Positions 1-12,900 of a stretch of 64,000 nt of DNA are shown one piece after another. The first letter of the stretch is position 1; each line of letters begins with the position of its first letter. The position numbers and the translations under genes were made by a program. The stretch is from Owenia fusiformis (lineage: Eukaryota > Annelida > Polychaeta > Sabellida > Oweniidae). The stretch lies in assembly GCA_903813345.2 (NCBI GenBank), contig CAIIXF020000009.1:21663759-21727758 (forward strand). Reading direction: 5' to 3'. Below the pieces are notes generated by a model that was not told where the DNA came from, made no database searches, and saw only the letters and a list, made by a program, of their open reading frames with translations.

Positions 1-480
1 TATACAGGTAGGTGTCAAGCCGAACCATTCCAGGGATTCATTTGAAATTTTCAGGGATGTTTCTGCCTATGTAATTTTAAAACTGATTACTTTTTCGGCA
101 TAGGGGTAAATGTTAGGGTGGCCATTTTGGATTTTCCGTCCTAAAATCTTGTCTGTCACAGCTTGTCTACAGGTTTCCAACCAAACTGTTTCAGGGATTC
201 ATCTGAAATTTTTAGGTATGTTTCGACCCATGAAAGTTAAGAACTGATTTTTTTGGGTATTCTGGGTAAATGTTAATGCACCCATAAAATCTTTTCATCT
301 GTCTAGGCTTGTCTAGATTTCCAGCCGATGTCACAACAACCCACAAAATCTAACTACAACAAAATTCTGGGTAAATGTTAATGCGCCCATAAAATCTTTT
401 CATCTGTCTAGGCTTGTCTAGATTTCCAGCCGATGTCACAACAACCCACAAAATCTAACTACAACACAATATCAAGCCAT
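1..480 (+). repeat. Truncated tandem-core (pearl/DINE-like) element plus a 105-bp direct duplication
   Basis: The window opens inside a roughly 160-bp core unit (cttgtctacaggtttcca, then aaatgtta, then ggccattttggattttccg) that recurs at 20331-20830 and, reversed, at 33400-34370. From about 259 a different block (attctgggtaaatgttaatg ... ctaactacaac) is repeated almost exactly 105 bp later, at about 364. No coding potential is seen. The left end lies outside the window. Confidence 0.7.
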
Positions 481-1388
481 AGAACCAAATCACCCTTTGT
501 GAAAAATTGATAATGCATATGTGCTGAGTCTTTATTTAGTAGGAAGGAGTTCCTTGGCCAAGCCTTACTTGTTATTTTTACTTTATTTCTCTGATAAAAT
601 TGACAATGTCTGGTAAATGAACAGGTGCAGTTTTTTTATTTTTGTTTTAATGTTAAATAAAAAGGAGGTCATTTCACACTCTTTATAAAGCAGATTGTCA
701 TTCCCATTAATTTAGTTGGGTTGGTCAATTTTTCTCGAATGAAATGAAATTTTTTCTTAATAAAAATCTGTCATTTGTTTTGAAATTATTTGATAAAAGG
801 ACTTTGTTTGCAAATTCTTGAACTCTCTGTGTCTCCTATCTTTGTAAATAGTAAATCTATTTTCTTTAAATATCGGGTGGGCATAAAAATGGGCTGTACT
901 TTGATATTGCATTGCTCCATTTTCCTTTCAACCCTTTCAAACTTGGAACAACCAAGATGTTGGCTTGATATTGTATATATACATACATTTGAGTAATCTG
1001 TTCACCACTTAACAGGTTTAAATGAAAAACATTTGCCTCAAATTGCATGTTCTGGTGAGCCACATTTCTTTACCTGTCAGGCTTCATGAGTAGAGCATGT
1101 GCTACACCCTTGTGACACACATTAATCATCTGTTTTCTGGATGAATTGTCTAGCTCTAGTGCCAAAGGAAGATATTTCTGAAAAATTGAATCAATGAAAA
1201 GGATTGGAGAGGGGCAAGAATTGTGAAAGAATTTCCAGGGAAAATGAATAAAAGTCCAGTAAAAGTTGAAAGGATTGGTTCTGAAAAAGGAAATTCAACC
1301 ACTGGATGGCCAAAGTTCAAAGATCTTGGATAAAAAGTGAATACAGACTTTAAAAAGGGATCAGATGGTTTGACAAATTAGATAAACA
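481..1388. other. AT-rich non-coding DNA, no gene recognised
   Basis: Only short random reading frames occur here. No splice-bounded coding segment similar to the upstream coiled coil of CCDC57 was recognised. It is presumed to be intron or upstream flank of CCDC57. Confidence 0.5.
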
Positions 1389-2040
1389 AGCTGCAGAAAG
1401 GAGGAGGGAAGTTAGCGCAACAGATTTTGGACAGTCATATGTTTGATTTTGGCCATTTCCTGGGCATTTAAACAGGTGCATGTATTTGGCCAATGCATTA
1501 CCTCCAGGAAAATCACTTCTAGAGATTATAAAATAATTTCGACTTTGAGACAGGGTAGATGCATCAATATGTTGCGTTTTGACACACAGTTAATCCCTTA
1601 AAAGGAATAAATGATTCCTTTTAGATAAAGTGGAAAACAATATTTCCCATGTTATTTTCCCATAGGAAAAATCATTGCTTTCAGCTAAGTTTGGTCACCC
1701 ATAATGGGTATCTTTAAAACCCCCGAATGAATCACTTATTCCTTTAAAGTGGTTAACTATGTGTCAAAATGCAGCATACTGATGCAAGAAAAATTAAAAA
1801 AGCAGGGATGGAAGGGGTCGAAAATTAGGAAAACATTTCAGAAAAAATATGTGGGTGGGTTGTTTGCATCTACCCTGTCTCAAAGTCGAAATTATTTTAT
1901 AATCTCTAGAAGTAATTTTCCTGGAGGTAATGCATTGGCCAAATACATGCACCTGTTTAAATGCCCAGGAAATGGCCAAAATCAAACATATGACTGTCCA
2001 AAATCTGTTGCGCTAATTTCCCTTCTCCTTTGCCAATAAG
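1389..2040. mobile_element. Fold-back (long inverted repeat) element 1
   Basis: The left arm (about 1389-1615) and right arm (about 1720-2040) are reverse complements with few mismatches; for example acagtcatatgtttgatttt at 1431 pairs with the stretch at about 1978-1998. The right arm carries an extra block of about 70 bp near 1790-1860. The loop, about 1620-1720, contains a smaller motif (cccatgttattttcccatag) that recurs in fold-back elements 2 and 3. No transposase frame is present, so this is a non-autonomous DNA element or a rearranged inverted duplicate. Confidence 0.8.
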
Positions 2041-2362
2041 TTTTTGATAGAGAATGCGAAGAATGTGAAGAAAATTTCTTCACAAAAAGATTTCCCTTTT
2101 GAGATTGTGTGCAATAGACAGATGATCGTTTCTATGGCAAACGAAAGTGGGACATTCTTGTTAAGAGTCTGCTGGAAAAGTTCATCTTGAGGACATTTTA
2201 GACTCAATTAGTTCATGGATCAATGTTTTCGCACTATATACAGAGAAAATGGAGGACCAATTGAATACCTTTTGAGGTGAAACGAGGAAGAACATCATTT
2301 TAAAATGTCCATACCATGCATTTTTGACTGAATGAGAGAGTCTTGAAGGATGAAACTGAAAG

Positions 2363-3068
2363 GTACATGTGCAGTATAGCAAGTGATTTTAGACGGTCAT
2401 ATCTTTCACCATGAGTACTTTCTTGTCACAAATACAGTGGTTTTATTATAACAATATGTTTTCTTTCAAGTAAAGTTCCCATGATAGTAAAATATAAATT
2501 CAACTCTTTGAAAAATTGTGGTTTAGAACCCCAACCTGGTACTTTTCTATTTCAAATTGTTAGGCTTATTTTCCTAAAGAGGATCTTGTTTTTATCAATT
2601 AAAACATATCGAAAGTTTCTTCTACACTATATATTATCAAATTCTTAAAATTGAATGGGTATTGAAATCCATTAAAGTTAAAAACCTTATATCTCATGCT
2701 ATTTTCCCATAGGGAAAATGTGTGCTATACATTGTTTTCAACATGATTTTTGTCATTGAAAATTGATATCTTCAAAACTAGACTTTTAATACCATTCTAC
2801 TTTTAAAGAAGTTTTAGACCCCTTGTTGAATAAGCTTTTCATGCAATGAAAATTAGAAAAAGAAGATAAATAGGTTCAACATTTTGATAAAACTGGGGTC
2901 CCTATTCATATTTTTTTGAATTGTTTGATCTATATTTTTATCATCATGGGTACTTCACTTGAAAGAAAACACATTGTCTTAATAAAACCCACTGCATTTA
3001 TGCCCAGAGAGTAATCATGGTGAAAGATATGACTGTCTAGAATCACTTGCCATACTGCACATGATAAT
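2363..3068. mobile_element. Fold-back (long inverted repeat) element 2
   Basis: The segment at about 2363-2520 is matched in reverse complement at about 2910-3068: acatgtgcagtat and gtcatatctttcaccatga pair with gtgaaagatatgac and atactgcacatg. The loop region (about 2690-2715) has gctattttcccataggg, like the loop of element 1, and both elements share gacagtcatat in their arms. They appear to be related copies lying about 320 bp apart. Confidence 0.78.
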
Positions 3069-6000
3069 GATAGTTTTTTAGTTTTTGACCACTCGGCCAA
3101 TTCGACTACCCCTTTTCGAAAACTTGTATGTTCAGATAACATGAGGGCACGTGTGTTTAATAATACATTTTAGTACATATAAACTTTTATCATGACTGTG
3201 ACCTTCAATTGACATGTGTTTAATTCCCTTGTGTCTTGTGACTTGTGTCATTTATATGCAGAGTGATTCAAATCACTGGACTTACAGAGTATTCCCCATG
3301 TAAAGTTTAAATTACTTTAGCTGAAATTCATATCAAAATATGATAGCATTAGTGCACCTTTTTGATTATCCTTTTAGAACAAAGTTTTAGTTGTCACATA
3401 CGCCTATTTAAATCCAATATTACACCAATCCTTTGCCTAAAGTCTCATTGTCCAAGTACATCTCTCTAAACAATCTGATATGTGAACGAAGTAGTGATAC
3501 TTTTTATATGATCTTATATAATTGTTCGACTCCTTTATTCAAAAGATAGATTTTATATTTGTCATTTTCATATGAACATCAGCAAGGAGGGCTTGATAGT
3601 TGTGAGCATACATCACCCATTTCTCACTGTACCATCCATTAATCAAAAGATGAATAGAGGCCATTTCAAAGGCATTGATTCCAACAAATTGTTTCACTTA
3701 GATCTGAATTACAAGCTTAGATTTAACGAGAAGATGAGTTTTCCTAACCTACATGTAAACCTTTCTAGATAGAAACTGGTGGTCCGATTAATGAACACCA
3801 TCTTGTTTTATCTGGGGCCCAGGGTTGGAAGAGTGATACACTGTTACACTGATGCACTGTGGGTACACTGTCATTGCGGCTGTTAAGATTCTTTCAGACA
3901 TCTAATATTTCACTGCAATTGCTACATCACCCAGTACACTCGAATGTCTTTGTATTCAGAATTTATTAAGCACCTGTTAATGCGCTTGCATTGTAAGTGT
4001 CAACTGAGCATCTCCTATGCATTGATATCAAAGAGGTCGATTATTTATAGTCGAGTTTCACGATGTATACATTTCCGAAGTGATGAGAATTTGTACTAGT
4101 GATGTTGTTTTAGAATTACTTGGCAACATTGTTGCATCTTTGTTTCTGTTGTATCATTCAGAATATCTCGGAGGTAATCTATTAGAAATCTGGAATTTAC
4201 CACTGATTGTTTTCCTAGGGATATGTTCATCAATGGCATGTAGTAATGTAGACTTAAAATCCAACCAATTTACCTTGATTGATCTGTTTGTTGATTTTTA
4301 CTTAAAATTGCTAGACTCCATTTGCAGTCTACTTCCTGTCTATTCTTGCATATAGATGGGTACTTTTTAAGGTTTTCTGTATTTTTTCTTTTTTATGTAT
4401 CTCTCTTGAAACTGACTGATGCCCCTATATAGGGCCAATCTAGCATATAGTTTGAAATACAATTTATTACTAACTCCAGAATGAGGCAATCTACACTGAA
4501 GGAAATATAAAGTACTTTGGAAAATCCCCGGCTGATACCATAACAATTTGGTAGTCTAGAAAATTCTCTTGTGGTGCATATTTCCATTAGCATACAGCTT
4601 ATCGATGGAAATTTGAAGTTCATGTAAATCACTGGGTCATTGTTACGTTGTTTATAGAATGAACCAAATAGAATGTTGCCATTAGATAACACTTGAGTCC
4701 AAACACACAACACTTTAGTCCGTACACACCATACACACACCACTTTTACGATGTCCAAAGCTCATCAGCACCTAGTTTATGTTCTTTCATATAAAGTGAT
4801 GGGCTGAGGTAATCCTGGTTGAAATTTTATTTGCTATCTATAGTACCTTTGAAAACCCCACTTTTTAAGATATTATTTTTGAGACCCTCATTTTTTTATT
4901 TTTAAATCCAGATTCATTTTTATGATTCTTTTTTAGAAACAATGATTTTAAAATTCTTTGTTTTTTGGTCTTAATTATTTAGGTCTCTACTCTACAATTG
5001 ATTAGTTTTGGGGCATTCTGGAATCTGGGTGAATGTTAAGATCGCCATTTTGGACTTTCCATCCCGAAAGCAGTCTATACTATTCAAACGTGCAATACTG
5101 TTTACTTTGTGTCTTTTTTTACCTGTTCATGTACTGTCTCTGGTATGTCAATTGTCGAGAGCAGCTTGTGTTTCCTTCCAATAACCGGTATGAGAGGAAT
5201 CTCCCCCCTGTCTGTGTTAACCCCAGGAACCAGGTTGATTGATTGCCTGCTATTTGACATTCTGCCTTGGACAAACATTTTCTTATCCAGAATATATTAT
5301 TGCTGAAACTGAATGCCTTTCTCATCTATGTTCCTTGTACTTGTATCTACAACTATTTTTGAGGTTATGAGTATTGGCTAGATCTTTTCTCTTGTTAGGT
5401 TGTTTTCTATTATAATTGCAGCCATTAGTCTCAAACTATTTCTTTATGACACTTTGGTTAATCAAAAACAACCTTGATGTCAAGAGCCCTTGCAGCTCTC
5501 TGAGGGCAAGAGAGGGCAAGTTTTAATGGTGCCGTTTGAGGCCCTGTTATTTTTCTCAAAATATGAAATTTATAATTTGAAATGCCAATTTCAAATGAAT
5601 GTGTTTCTTTTATATTATATTTTACATCTTTGGTATTCGTTTGCAATCTGTTTGATGTACAATAAACAATTAATAATGAGCTGTCGTATAATAACAAGCT
5701 CAAATCTGAGTAGTCTTCTTGGTTTGTTTTTAGAACTGTAGATGGAATATGAATCATGAGATAATTTCAATATTAGGCCAGTGGCTTGATAATTTATGTG
5801 AACTCTAATTGACTTATACATTGAATCATCAAGTCAATCTTTCCGAGGTTACATTCTTGTATAATTAAATCCATAACGGTAGCTGAACTTCCACCGAGAA
5901 TCAATCAAAAAGAGCATAATGGATTATTACCATGTAAGCACTGTCTGGCTTTTTATAGATCCAAGGACATTTATTATCGTGGCTATAATACCCCTCAGGC

Positions 6001-6840
6001 CAGGCATGGTTGTCATAACCTCCTCCAAAGTCATTTTGATAATTGTTTCTCAACATACATATTATTTTCAGAGCTCGCTGTGGATCTATAATTATTTTCT
6101 CTCCTTGATTTAAGGAAACTGTTAGTGGCACCATCCAATAGATAGTCTAATAAGGGTCAGCAATATGATTAAGTTCAAGTAGGCTCATACTGGCAGGGTG
6201 AAGATGTAGGGTGCCTTCATTATATTCCAAATAGTGGACCTTTTAGCTTAAATAATGATTACCCAATTAGCATTTGAATAGATTTTATTGCCTCATCCTA
6301 TTTAAGCCGGCAGGTTGAAACTGACCGTAGAGGAACTACTTTTGACCCATATATCGATTCAATGTTTTTCAAGAGGGTTATCATTCATAACGTCAAATGA
6401 CTATTTTGGACCCTGTTGCTTTAATAGCTTATTAGCATGATTTTGGACTTCCTTTCCAGGGGGCAATACTGTTCACTATTCACATCTTAAACTTACACCA
6501 ATGATAACATGTTCGCTAGAAACCTCATAAAATAGATTATATAGTATTATATCACCGTTAGTTGAAATATTTTCAAGTGAATATACATGTACACTCTTCT
6601 TTGTTGTCCACACAGTGTGTTGCATTAAGGTAATCCATAGTGAGTTTTTTCCTGTGCGGATGGTTGGTTGTAAGTTTTAATATCGCATCCTTTGTTGAGT
6701 TGCTGAATTTAGGTATCATCTCTAAGTTTTCAGGTTGGGCTCATCCACTCGTGGAAAATCTACAGCAATTGAGCCTGCAAAAACCTGTATTCATTATCAA
6801 ATTTTAAATATATCCTACCTTAAATACAAGCGTAATCACT
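3069..6840. other. Non-coding DNA with one tandem-core remnant (about 4990-5110)
   Basis: Open frames up to 121 codons occur but show no domain, no codon bias and no sensible splice sites. At about 4990-5110 the text (ttctggaatctgggtgaatgttaagatcgccattttgg, shortened here: gtgaatgtta then cgccattttgg) resembles the right flank of the tandem-core element at 21085-21190. Otherwise no feature is recognised in this stretch. Confidence 0.5.
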
Positions 6841-6849
6841 TTGGTTTTA

Positions 6850-6990
6850 TTACGTCCCCACCAAAAAGTGGTGACATATGGTTATGGTCTTCGTTTTTTG
6901 TGACGACAGCTCGCGATCGGCAGTTGGGGTCTGTAACAAATGGTGGTGACATTTTGCATGTTAATGCCTTGCCGTTCCTGATGGCTCCAT
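6850..6990 (+). mobile_element. Hairpin-ended element fragment
   Basis: A stem-loop (gtccccaccaaaaagtggtgac, shortened arms ccacc/ggtgg) at about 6853-6876 is followed by text (cagttgg, tctgtaacaaatgg, gcatgttaatgcc) also found at 9610-9680 and, on the other strand, at 30590-30735. Terminal CCCCACCAC-loop-GTGGTGGGG hairpins are typical of abundant non-autonomous elements in molluscan genomes. The frame over 6735-6992 is incidental. Confidence 0.5.
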
Positions 6991-7204
6991 GACCTCACTT
7001 ATTATTAAGTCCTCTCCTGAGTTAATCATAGGGGTGGTGTTTAACCTGTCCCTCATGAAAAGTTTTCTCATTGTCCGATCATAGATTGTCATCATCATGA
7101 GCCCTCCTCCAAAGGGGACCTCGTAGAATGATTGTATTGTGACATGTCAATTATTTAAGGCACTCTCCGAGCATAGGATCTGTTCCAAAGGTTTTATTTT
7201 CAGA

Positions 7205-7300
7205 GCATTGTTATCCCAATGAACGAAGTTCGGTAGGGATATAGTGAAGCCCTCCGTCCATCCGTCAGTCAGTCAGTCCGTCCGTCCGTAAACTAGACTT
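7205..7300 (-). mobile_element. Stem-loop plus (tccg)n microsatellite, end of a DINE/pearl-like element
   Basis: A hairpin at 7213-7240 (atccc...gaac-gaag-gttc...gggat) is followed by tccgtccatccgtcagtcagtcagtccgtccgtccg-type repeats (7251-7290). On the - strand this reads microsatellite, then stem-loop, then a short tail, the same order as the 3' end of the element at 33390-34936. The rest of the element would extend to the right, but its limits are unclear. Confidence 0.55.
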
Positions 7301-9972
7301 TTAAGCTGTGGAAAGAGAGTTCTCAATAAACACGAATGGCTGTACAACAAGTATGGTTTGACAAAATATGCACTTATGCAGTCCTGGAAAAATACCTGGA
7401 TATGGGTATTGGGGAACTAATTTAAATTACAGAAGCGTCTTGATATGAACAGAAGAAATAAATCAAGTTAAATAATCAAGCTTAACAAGTTATATATTTA
7501 AAAACTAAATAAACTATTATAGTTTAGGGCTTGCCCTTGTGATAATTGTCCAACTATAATACAGAAATACAAAAAAATGAAAAAATGGTGAGGATTATAA
7601 TAGATCCTAATTTACATAACGCCCCATCATAATATCGAAACGGGGATATATCAGTATTTTAAACAGTTTAAATACTAATATGAATATTACATTTTTATGT
7701 AAAATCTTTTAAGTGAACATTCCTTCCAAAAGATTTTTTCATTTCCTCTGAATGTTTAACTACACGATCACGGAGACCCTTCTCATACTTTATTTCCCTG
7801 GTGTTGGTGGTTTGGAGTGACTAGATAGTTTGCACTTTTAATGCTCTACTTGCTTTTCCTGCTTTTCCTCGTTTTCCTCGTTTTCCTCTTTGCATGCTTA
7901 ATTCCCTTTGTGGTTTGCACTTTCACCTTTTATTGACTTTATGTAGCAATATTGATGTGGCTGAGTTGGAGTATTTTGGTAAGTGGTCCGAAAATGACTT
8001 TAAACTATACAAAATTTTTCCGGTTTATACACATGGTGTATAGTCTAAATAGTCCATTAATCCCATACCCTAATAGGTTAAACATAAATTTTTTAAATAA
8101 AATAAATATACATATGATTTTTTAAAAAGTTTAAAATACTGAGTAAATGGTATAGATATATGAATAGAAAAATAAAATAAATAAAAAATGTTAACTATAA
8201 AAATGGAAAACTAATGAAAAATGTTAACTATAAAAATACACCGTACACTGAAGCGTTCATGGACTTGTTAATATAGTCCAGGGACCCAGTTATATCTTAT
8301 TTATTGAATCCATGCAGGGAAGGGGAGTGTTTCCATGGACTAAAACCTTAAACCCACCTATGCCCAGTCACAAGCCTGAGGAACCTGCTTTTATATCTAA
8401 TGTGGATTTTTATCTTACCAATCATGACTTAAATATTAATATGGGTATTTCCTATAATTAATATATACTGGATTTTAACTTACCAAATATGACTTCAATA
8501 TTAATATGGGTTTAAACCTATAATAAATTAAATACTGGATATGACAAATAAATAAAATCAATTATAATCTACCTATATGATGTAGATATCCAAATGTTGG
8601 TCTGAATTTATCTTTGTGGAAAGATTGTATGCTTCAGTTGCTCTTTAACAAAACATGTGGGACAGTGTATCTATATATTACAAGACGTCCGTCCGGAAGA
8701 TAACTCAAATATTAGTTGACAGATTTTCTTCATATTTTGTGGAAAGATGTATATTGATGAATAGTTTTTTTTCGCTTTAAGAATGACGGGATTTTTTTCG
8801 CAAAAATCATAAATTTTTCATTCTAAACCAAAGTAATTAATATTATTGTTTGAAATTTTGGTAGTATATTTGCAACATTTATCTTTTTCACATATATTCT
8901 GTGTTTTTCATCCTGACCCCCAGGGCCCATGTCAGGAAAACAGAAAAAAAATATAATTTTTAGATCTTTCTGAAGTATAGCTTTATTATACTCAAATGAA
9001 AGGCAATTAAGAGTAGAATGCAAATATTGTATCTTTTTTCTGATTCGTGCCTCGTAAAATTCAAAATGGCCATCTAATGTATGATTTCGCAATAATTTTT
9101 CGATCCCTTCAGCTTATGGCTATATAATACTCAAATTGAAGGAATTTTGGAGTAGATCACAATTATGGTAATATTTTTCAGATTTGTACCTCAGAAAATT
9201 CAAAATGGCTGCTTTGCAGGAATTCGCAATTCTAAAATCTAAATTTTAAACAAAGTAATGAGTTTAATTGATTGGAATTCGGTAATTGATATTTTGTTCG
9301 TTGGGATTTGCTACTCCGCGGAGTTGCCATTATCTAGTTTAAATTGTTGCAGAGCACTCTATATGGAAACCCTAAGAAGGCAGAATTTCAGCTTCACTTT
9401 TCTTTCCCAGCACAATTTCCCAGTCCTCATCAATATTGCTACACAGATAAACTTCCACAATTTTCATTAAGTCACGGACATTCAGGAAATGAAATTTGTA
9501 GCCTCTTGGGGTCTAAATCTTAAAATCCCACACACGAAGCCCTTTTATTTATCCTTCTATTAAAAAGTGTAACAGCTGTCATTTAGATTGGGGTAAGGTG
9601 GAGTAGCCTGGATGGTGTTTGGCAGTTGGTGTTTGGTGTTTGGCATCTGTGAAAATGCATGTTAATACCTTGTTGAAATCTTGTTACATGAAGTGACCAA
9701 CATTTATATTATTAATTCTATGCAAGAAAATGTCATAAAAACATTTACTACTTCTTATACTCTTCCGTCCTCATTGACAATACTTGTAGTTTAAAGTATA
9801 TGGAAGTGTTTAGAATATAAAATCAAGAAATGTATACCCACAGATGGATATAATAATGTCAAACATATGAAATATCTGAATATTTAGTTTTAGCATGAAT
9901 AGTCAGAAATACAATGGTGGGGAAATATCTAGTAATTGTTTGTTGTATAATGATAATCCTTTATGCTTCTAG
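7301..9972. other. AT-rich DNA with degenerate approximately 145-bp repeats (8950-9230)
   Basis: No gene is recognised. A gtccgtccgg motif at 8686 and two imperfect tandem units of about 145 bp (each with atactcaaat, then agtaga, then aattcaaaatggc, near 8960-9080 and 9100-9230) suggest another decayed tandem-core element. At 9610-9650, ggtgtttggcagttggtgtt matches the hairpin-ended family at 30590-30735. Confidence 0.5.
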
Positions 9973-12900
9973 ATTGAAGGATGAACTTGGTGAACTGAAG
10001 CTGAAGTGGGATGGTCAGATTGCAGCTATGTCTAAAGACAATGTTGCAAGAGATGTTGAAAATGAGCACCTGAAAGATAGCAATGATAAACTTACAAATG
10101 AACTGCATCAGAGGAAACTTGACTTGGAAAGGTAATGTTGAAATATTAGTGTGCGCCAAAACTCCAGAAAATCCCATAAACTGATGCTGAAGAAATTACT
10201 AAGAAACCCATAATCATTATAGATTGGTTCATTGACTATTCATTTTTACTTTTCTGCAGTCAAAAAGGTGACATGTAAGGGCTAAAGTTCAACCAACAAA
10301 AAGATGAGTTTGAAAACTTTTTTCAAATAATGACAGTGAGTATAGGAAATAGGAGGAAATTTTGATATTGATATGTTTGATAATCAATTTGGGTGTGGTC
10401 ATTTTTATTAAAAACAATAATGGAGAAGAATTATATATTTTTGACCTTTAAATGCTATTTTATTTAATTCAAAAGTCACAGTTTTTAATAATAATATTCC
10501 TTATAATATTTTACCTATCCAAAGTTTTCTAAGTATTTCAATTACCATTATATTAGTTTTTTGCAAAGTAAATAATTATAGGTCTCACACAAGGATCAAC
10601 TTTATTCACAACTTTTTCATATTTAGGAACACAATTTCATTTGTTAAATGTTAAACAAAATAATGATAATATGTTGTTTCAACTGAAAAATCACAATTCA
10701 TTGCTTTTGCTTCTAGAGTGGCAGGGCATTTGATCCTTGTGTGATCCCTTCAATTATTTACTTTGCCAAAAACTAATATAATGGTTATTGGGATATATGA
10801 AAATCATTTGATAGGTAGAAAATAGGAATAATATCATTGACTTTTGAATAAAAAAGCATTATATAGTCAGAAATACCAAGTTTTTACCATAATTGTTTTT
10901 AATAGAATAACCATACCCATATGGACAATCTTTACATATCAATAACAAAATTTTGCGAAATATGTTTTAAAATTGCAATTTTGGAAACGCACCTGCTTAT
11001 ACTGATTCAATTCAAAAACCACAAGAGAACGTAAATCTTTCATGAAAAACTTTGTCAGCGTGACTGAATATTACTAAGTGCAGTCAATGACCTTGTGTTT
11101 GGATAACCTCTCTTCTCTTATAAATTTACTTCAAATAGGCAAATTTTATTCAAATCGGCATAATAAAACGGAAATGATCGACTATTATGTTTGAATTGTA
11201 AATTGAAAAAGTATGTTGCACTACCCGAGTTGTATGGAAAATTGATTTGACATGATTTATATTATATTATTAACAAATAATGTCAATCCGATGGAATTGT
11301 AACTTAATGACCTGACCTTTATGTAATGTTTAAATTGGATAAACTGAGAGAAATAGACTTCAATTATTTAATTTTCTATCAGAATTAGTAAAATTGTTAC
11401 TGTTCAAAATATAAATGTTGCAATGAAAGCCCACCCATATCTTGTTTCATATCAGTCGAGTGCAGCTGCTACAGGTATCACTCGGACACAATTTTAATTC
11501 AATGTCCAAGCAGAATGTTGGACAAAATGGCTAACTGTTAGATAAAACATCAATACTGCAATTGCCAAAAGCTGCATTTATAAAATCAATTCCTGTCTCA
11601 CCTCTATTACACCCATTATTTTGTCAAGATCACTGTCTGAAAGCTAAAAAAATATCAAATTCAATAATGGGATAATCCAAATAAAAATATCTACATGTAA
11701 CATAATATAAGTGTTTTCTTTTATATGTAGTCTAGATGTCATTTTAATAATTTCTGTTAAACCGCAACATATACCTATATGTTGCGGTCTAGTCTAGTCT
11801 AGTCTAGTGGCTTGTTTTTATAGTGTATATTATATAAGAATTATGAAATAAATAAAATTGAATTGAATTCAATGCTAGCTTTATCACAACAAACTTTTGT
11901 TATAAATAATTGCAGTAAAACATGAAAATAGAAGGCCCATTTGATATTAATATGTAAAGATAGTCCACTTTGGTGTGGTAATTTTACTGCAACAACTATA
12001 ATGCCTTTTTATTCTAAAGTCAATCATTTTATATTCCTATTTTTCCTATTAAATGATTTTTATATATCCAAATAATTGTTATATTAGTTTTTGGCAAAGT
12101 AAATAATTGTAGGGCTCACACAAGGATCAACTATTTTGAAGATTATTTCAAGACTGGTATATACCCTGCCGCTCTAAGAGCAAGAGCAATGAATTGCGAT
12201 TTTTCAGTTGAAACAAACACAATATTATCATTTTTAAAAAAAATTTACAAATAAAACTGTGTTTTTCAAAACATCACTAAATATGAGATCCTTGTGTGAG
12301 TCCTATAATTTTTTGCTTTGCCGAAAACTAACAATGTTAATTGTAACATTTAGAAAACATTGAATAGGTAAACTAGAATATTATCATTAGCATTATTATC
12401 ATTTTGAATTAAAATTGCATTTCAAGGTCAGCAGTGTATAATTCTTCACCATTATTGTTTTTAATAAAAATGACCACACCCAAATGGACTATCATACATA
12501 TCAATATCAAATTTGCCTCCTATTTTTATTATCCTAGCTGCTATTATTTGAAAAAAACTCATCTTTTTGATAGTTGCACCTTGGGGCAAGCTGTTTAGCC
12601 CTTTCGTGTCACCTTTTTGACTGCAGACAAGAGAAAATGAATGGTCAATGAACCAATCTATAATGACTATGGGCCACTTCTTAGTAATATACCCCAACAT
12701 CGGTTTGGACTAACTAAGCCACTTTGGAAGCAATTTGGTGCTAACTATATTAAAATGTTATTGCTTTCTGTCATGAAACTGAAAGGTAGTCATACTTTAC
12801 CTTGAGTCCAATTGTTTTTGGGAGTCTACTTGTTCATGTTCATTATAACATTTTTTTAACAGATTTATGCTCAATGCTTGTGCTGTTAAAATTAACATGG

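Noticed and set aside
1749-1985. 96-codon (+) and 63-codon (-) frames
   Set aside because: Both fall in the right arm of a fold-back element, and much the same peptide is readable from the other arm.
4393-4758. 121-codon frame on the - strand
   Set aside because: No domain, no splice context and low-complexity Cys/Val start; length is expected by chance in this window.
1-9972. 5' exons of CCDC57
   Set aside because: I scanned for coiled-coil coding segments bounded by AG and GT in a suitable phase and recognised none; they may lie upstream of the window.
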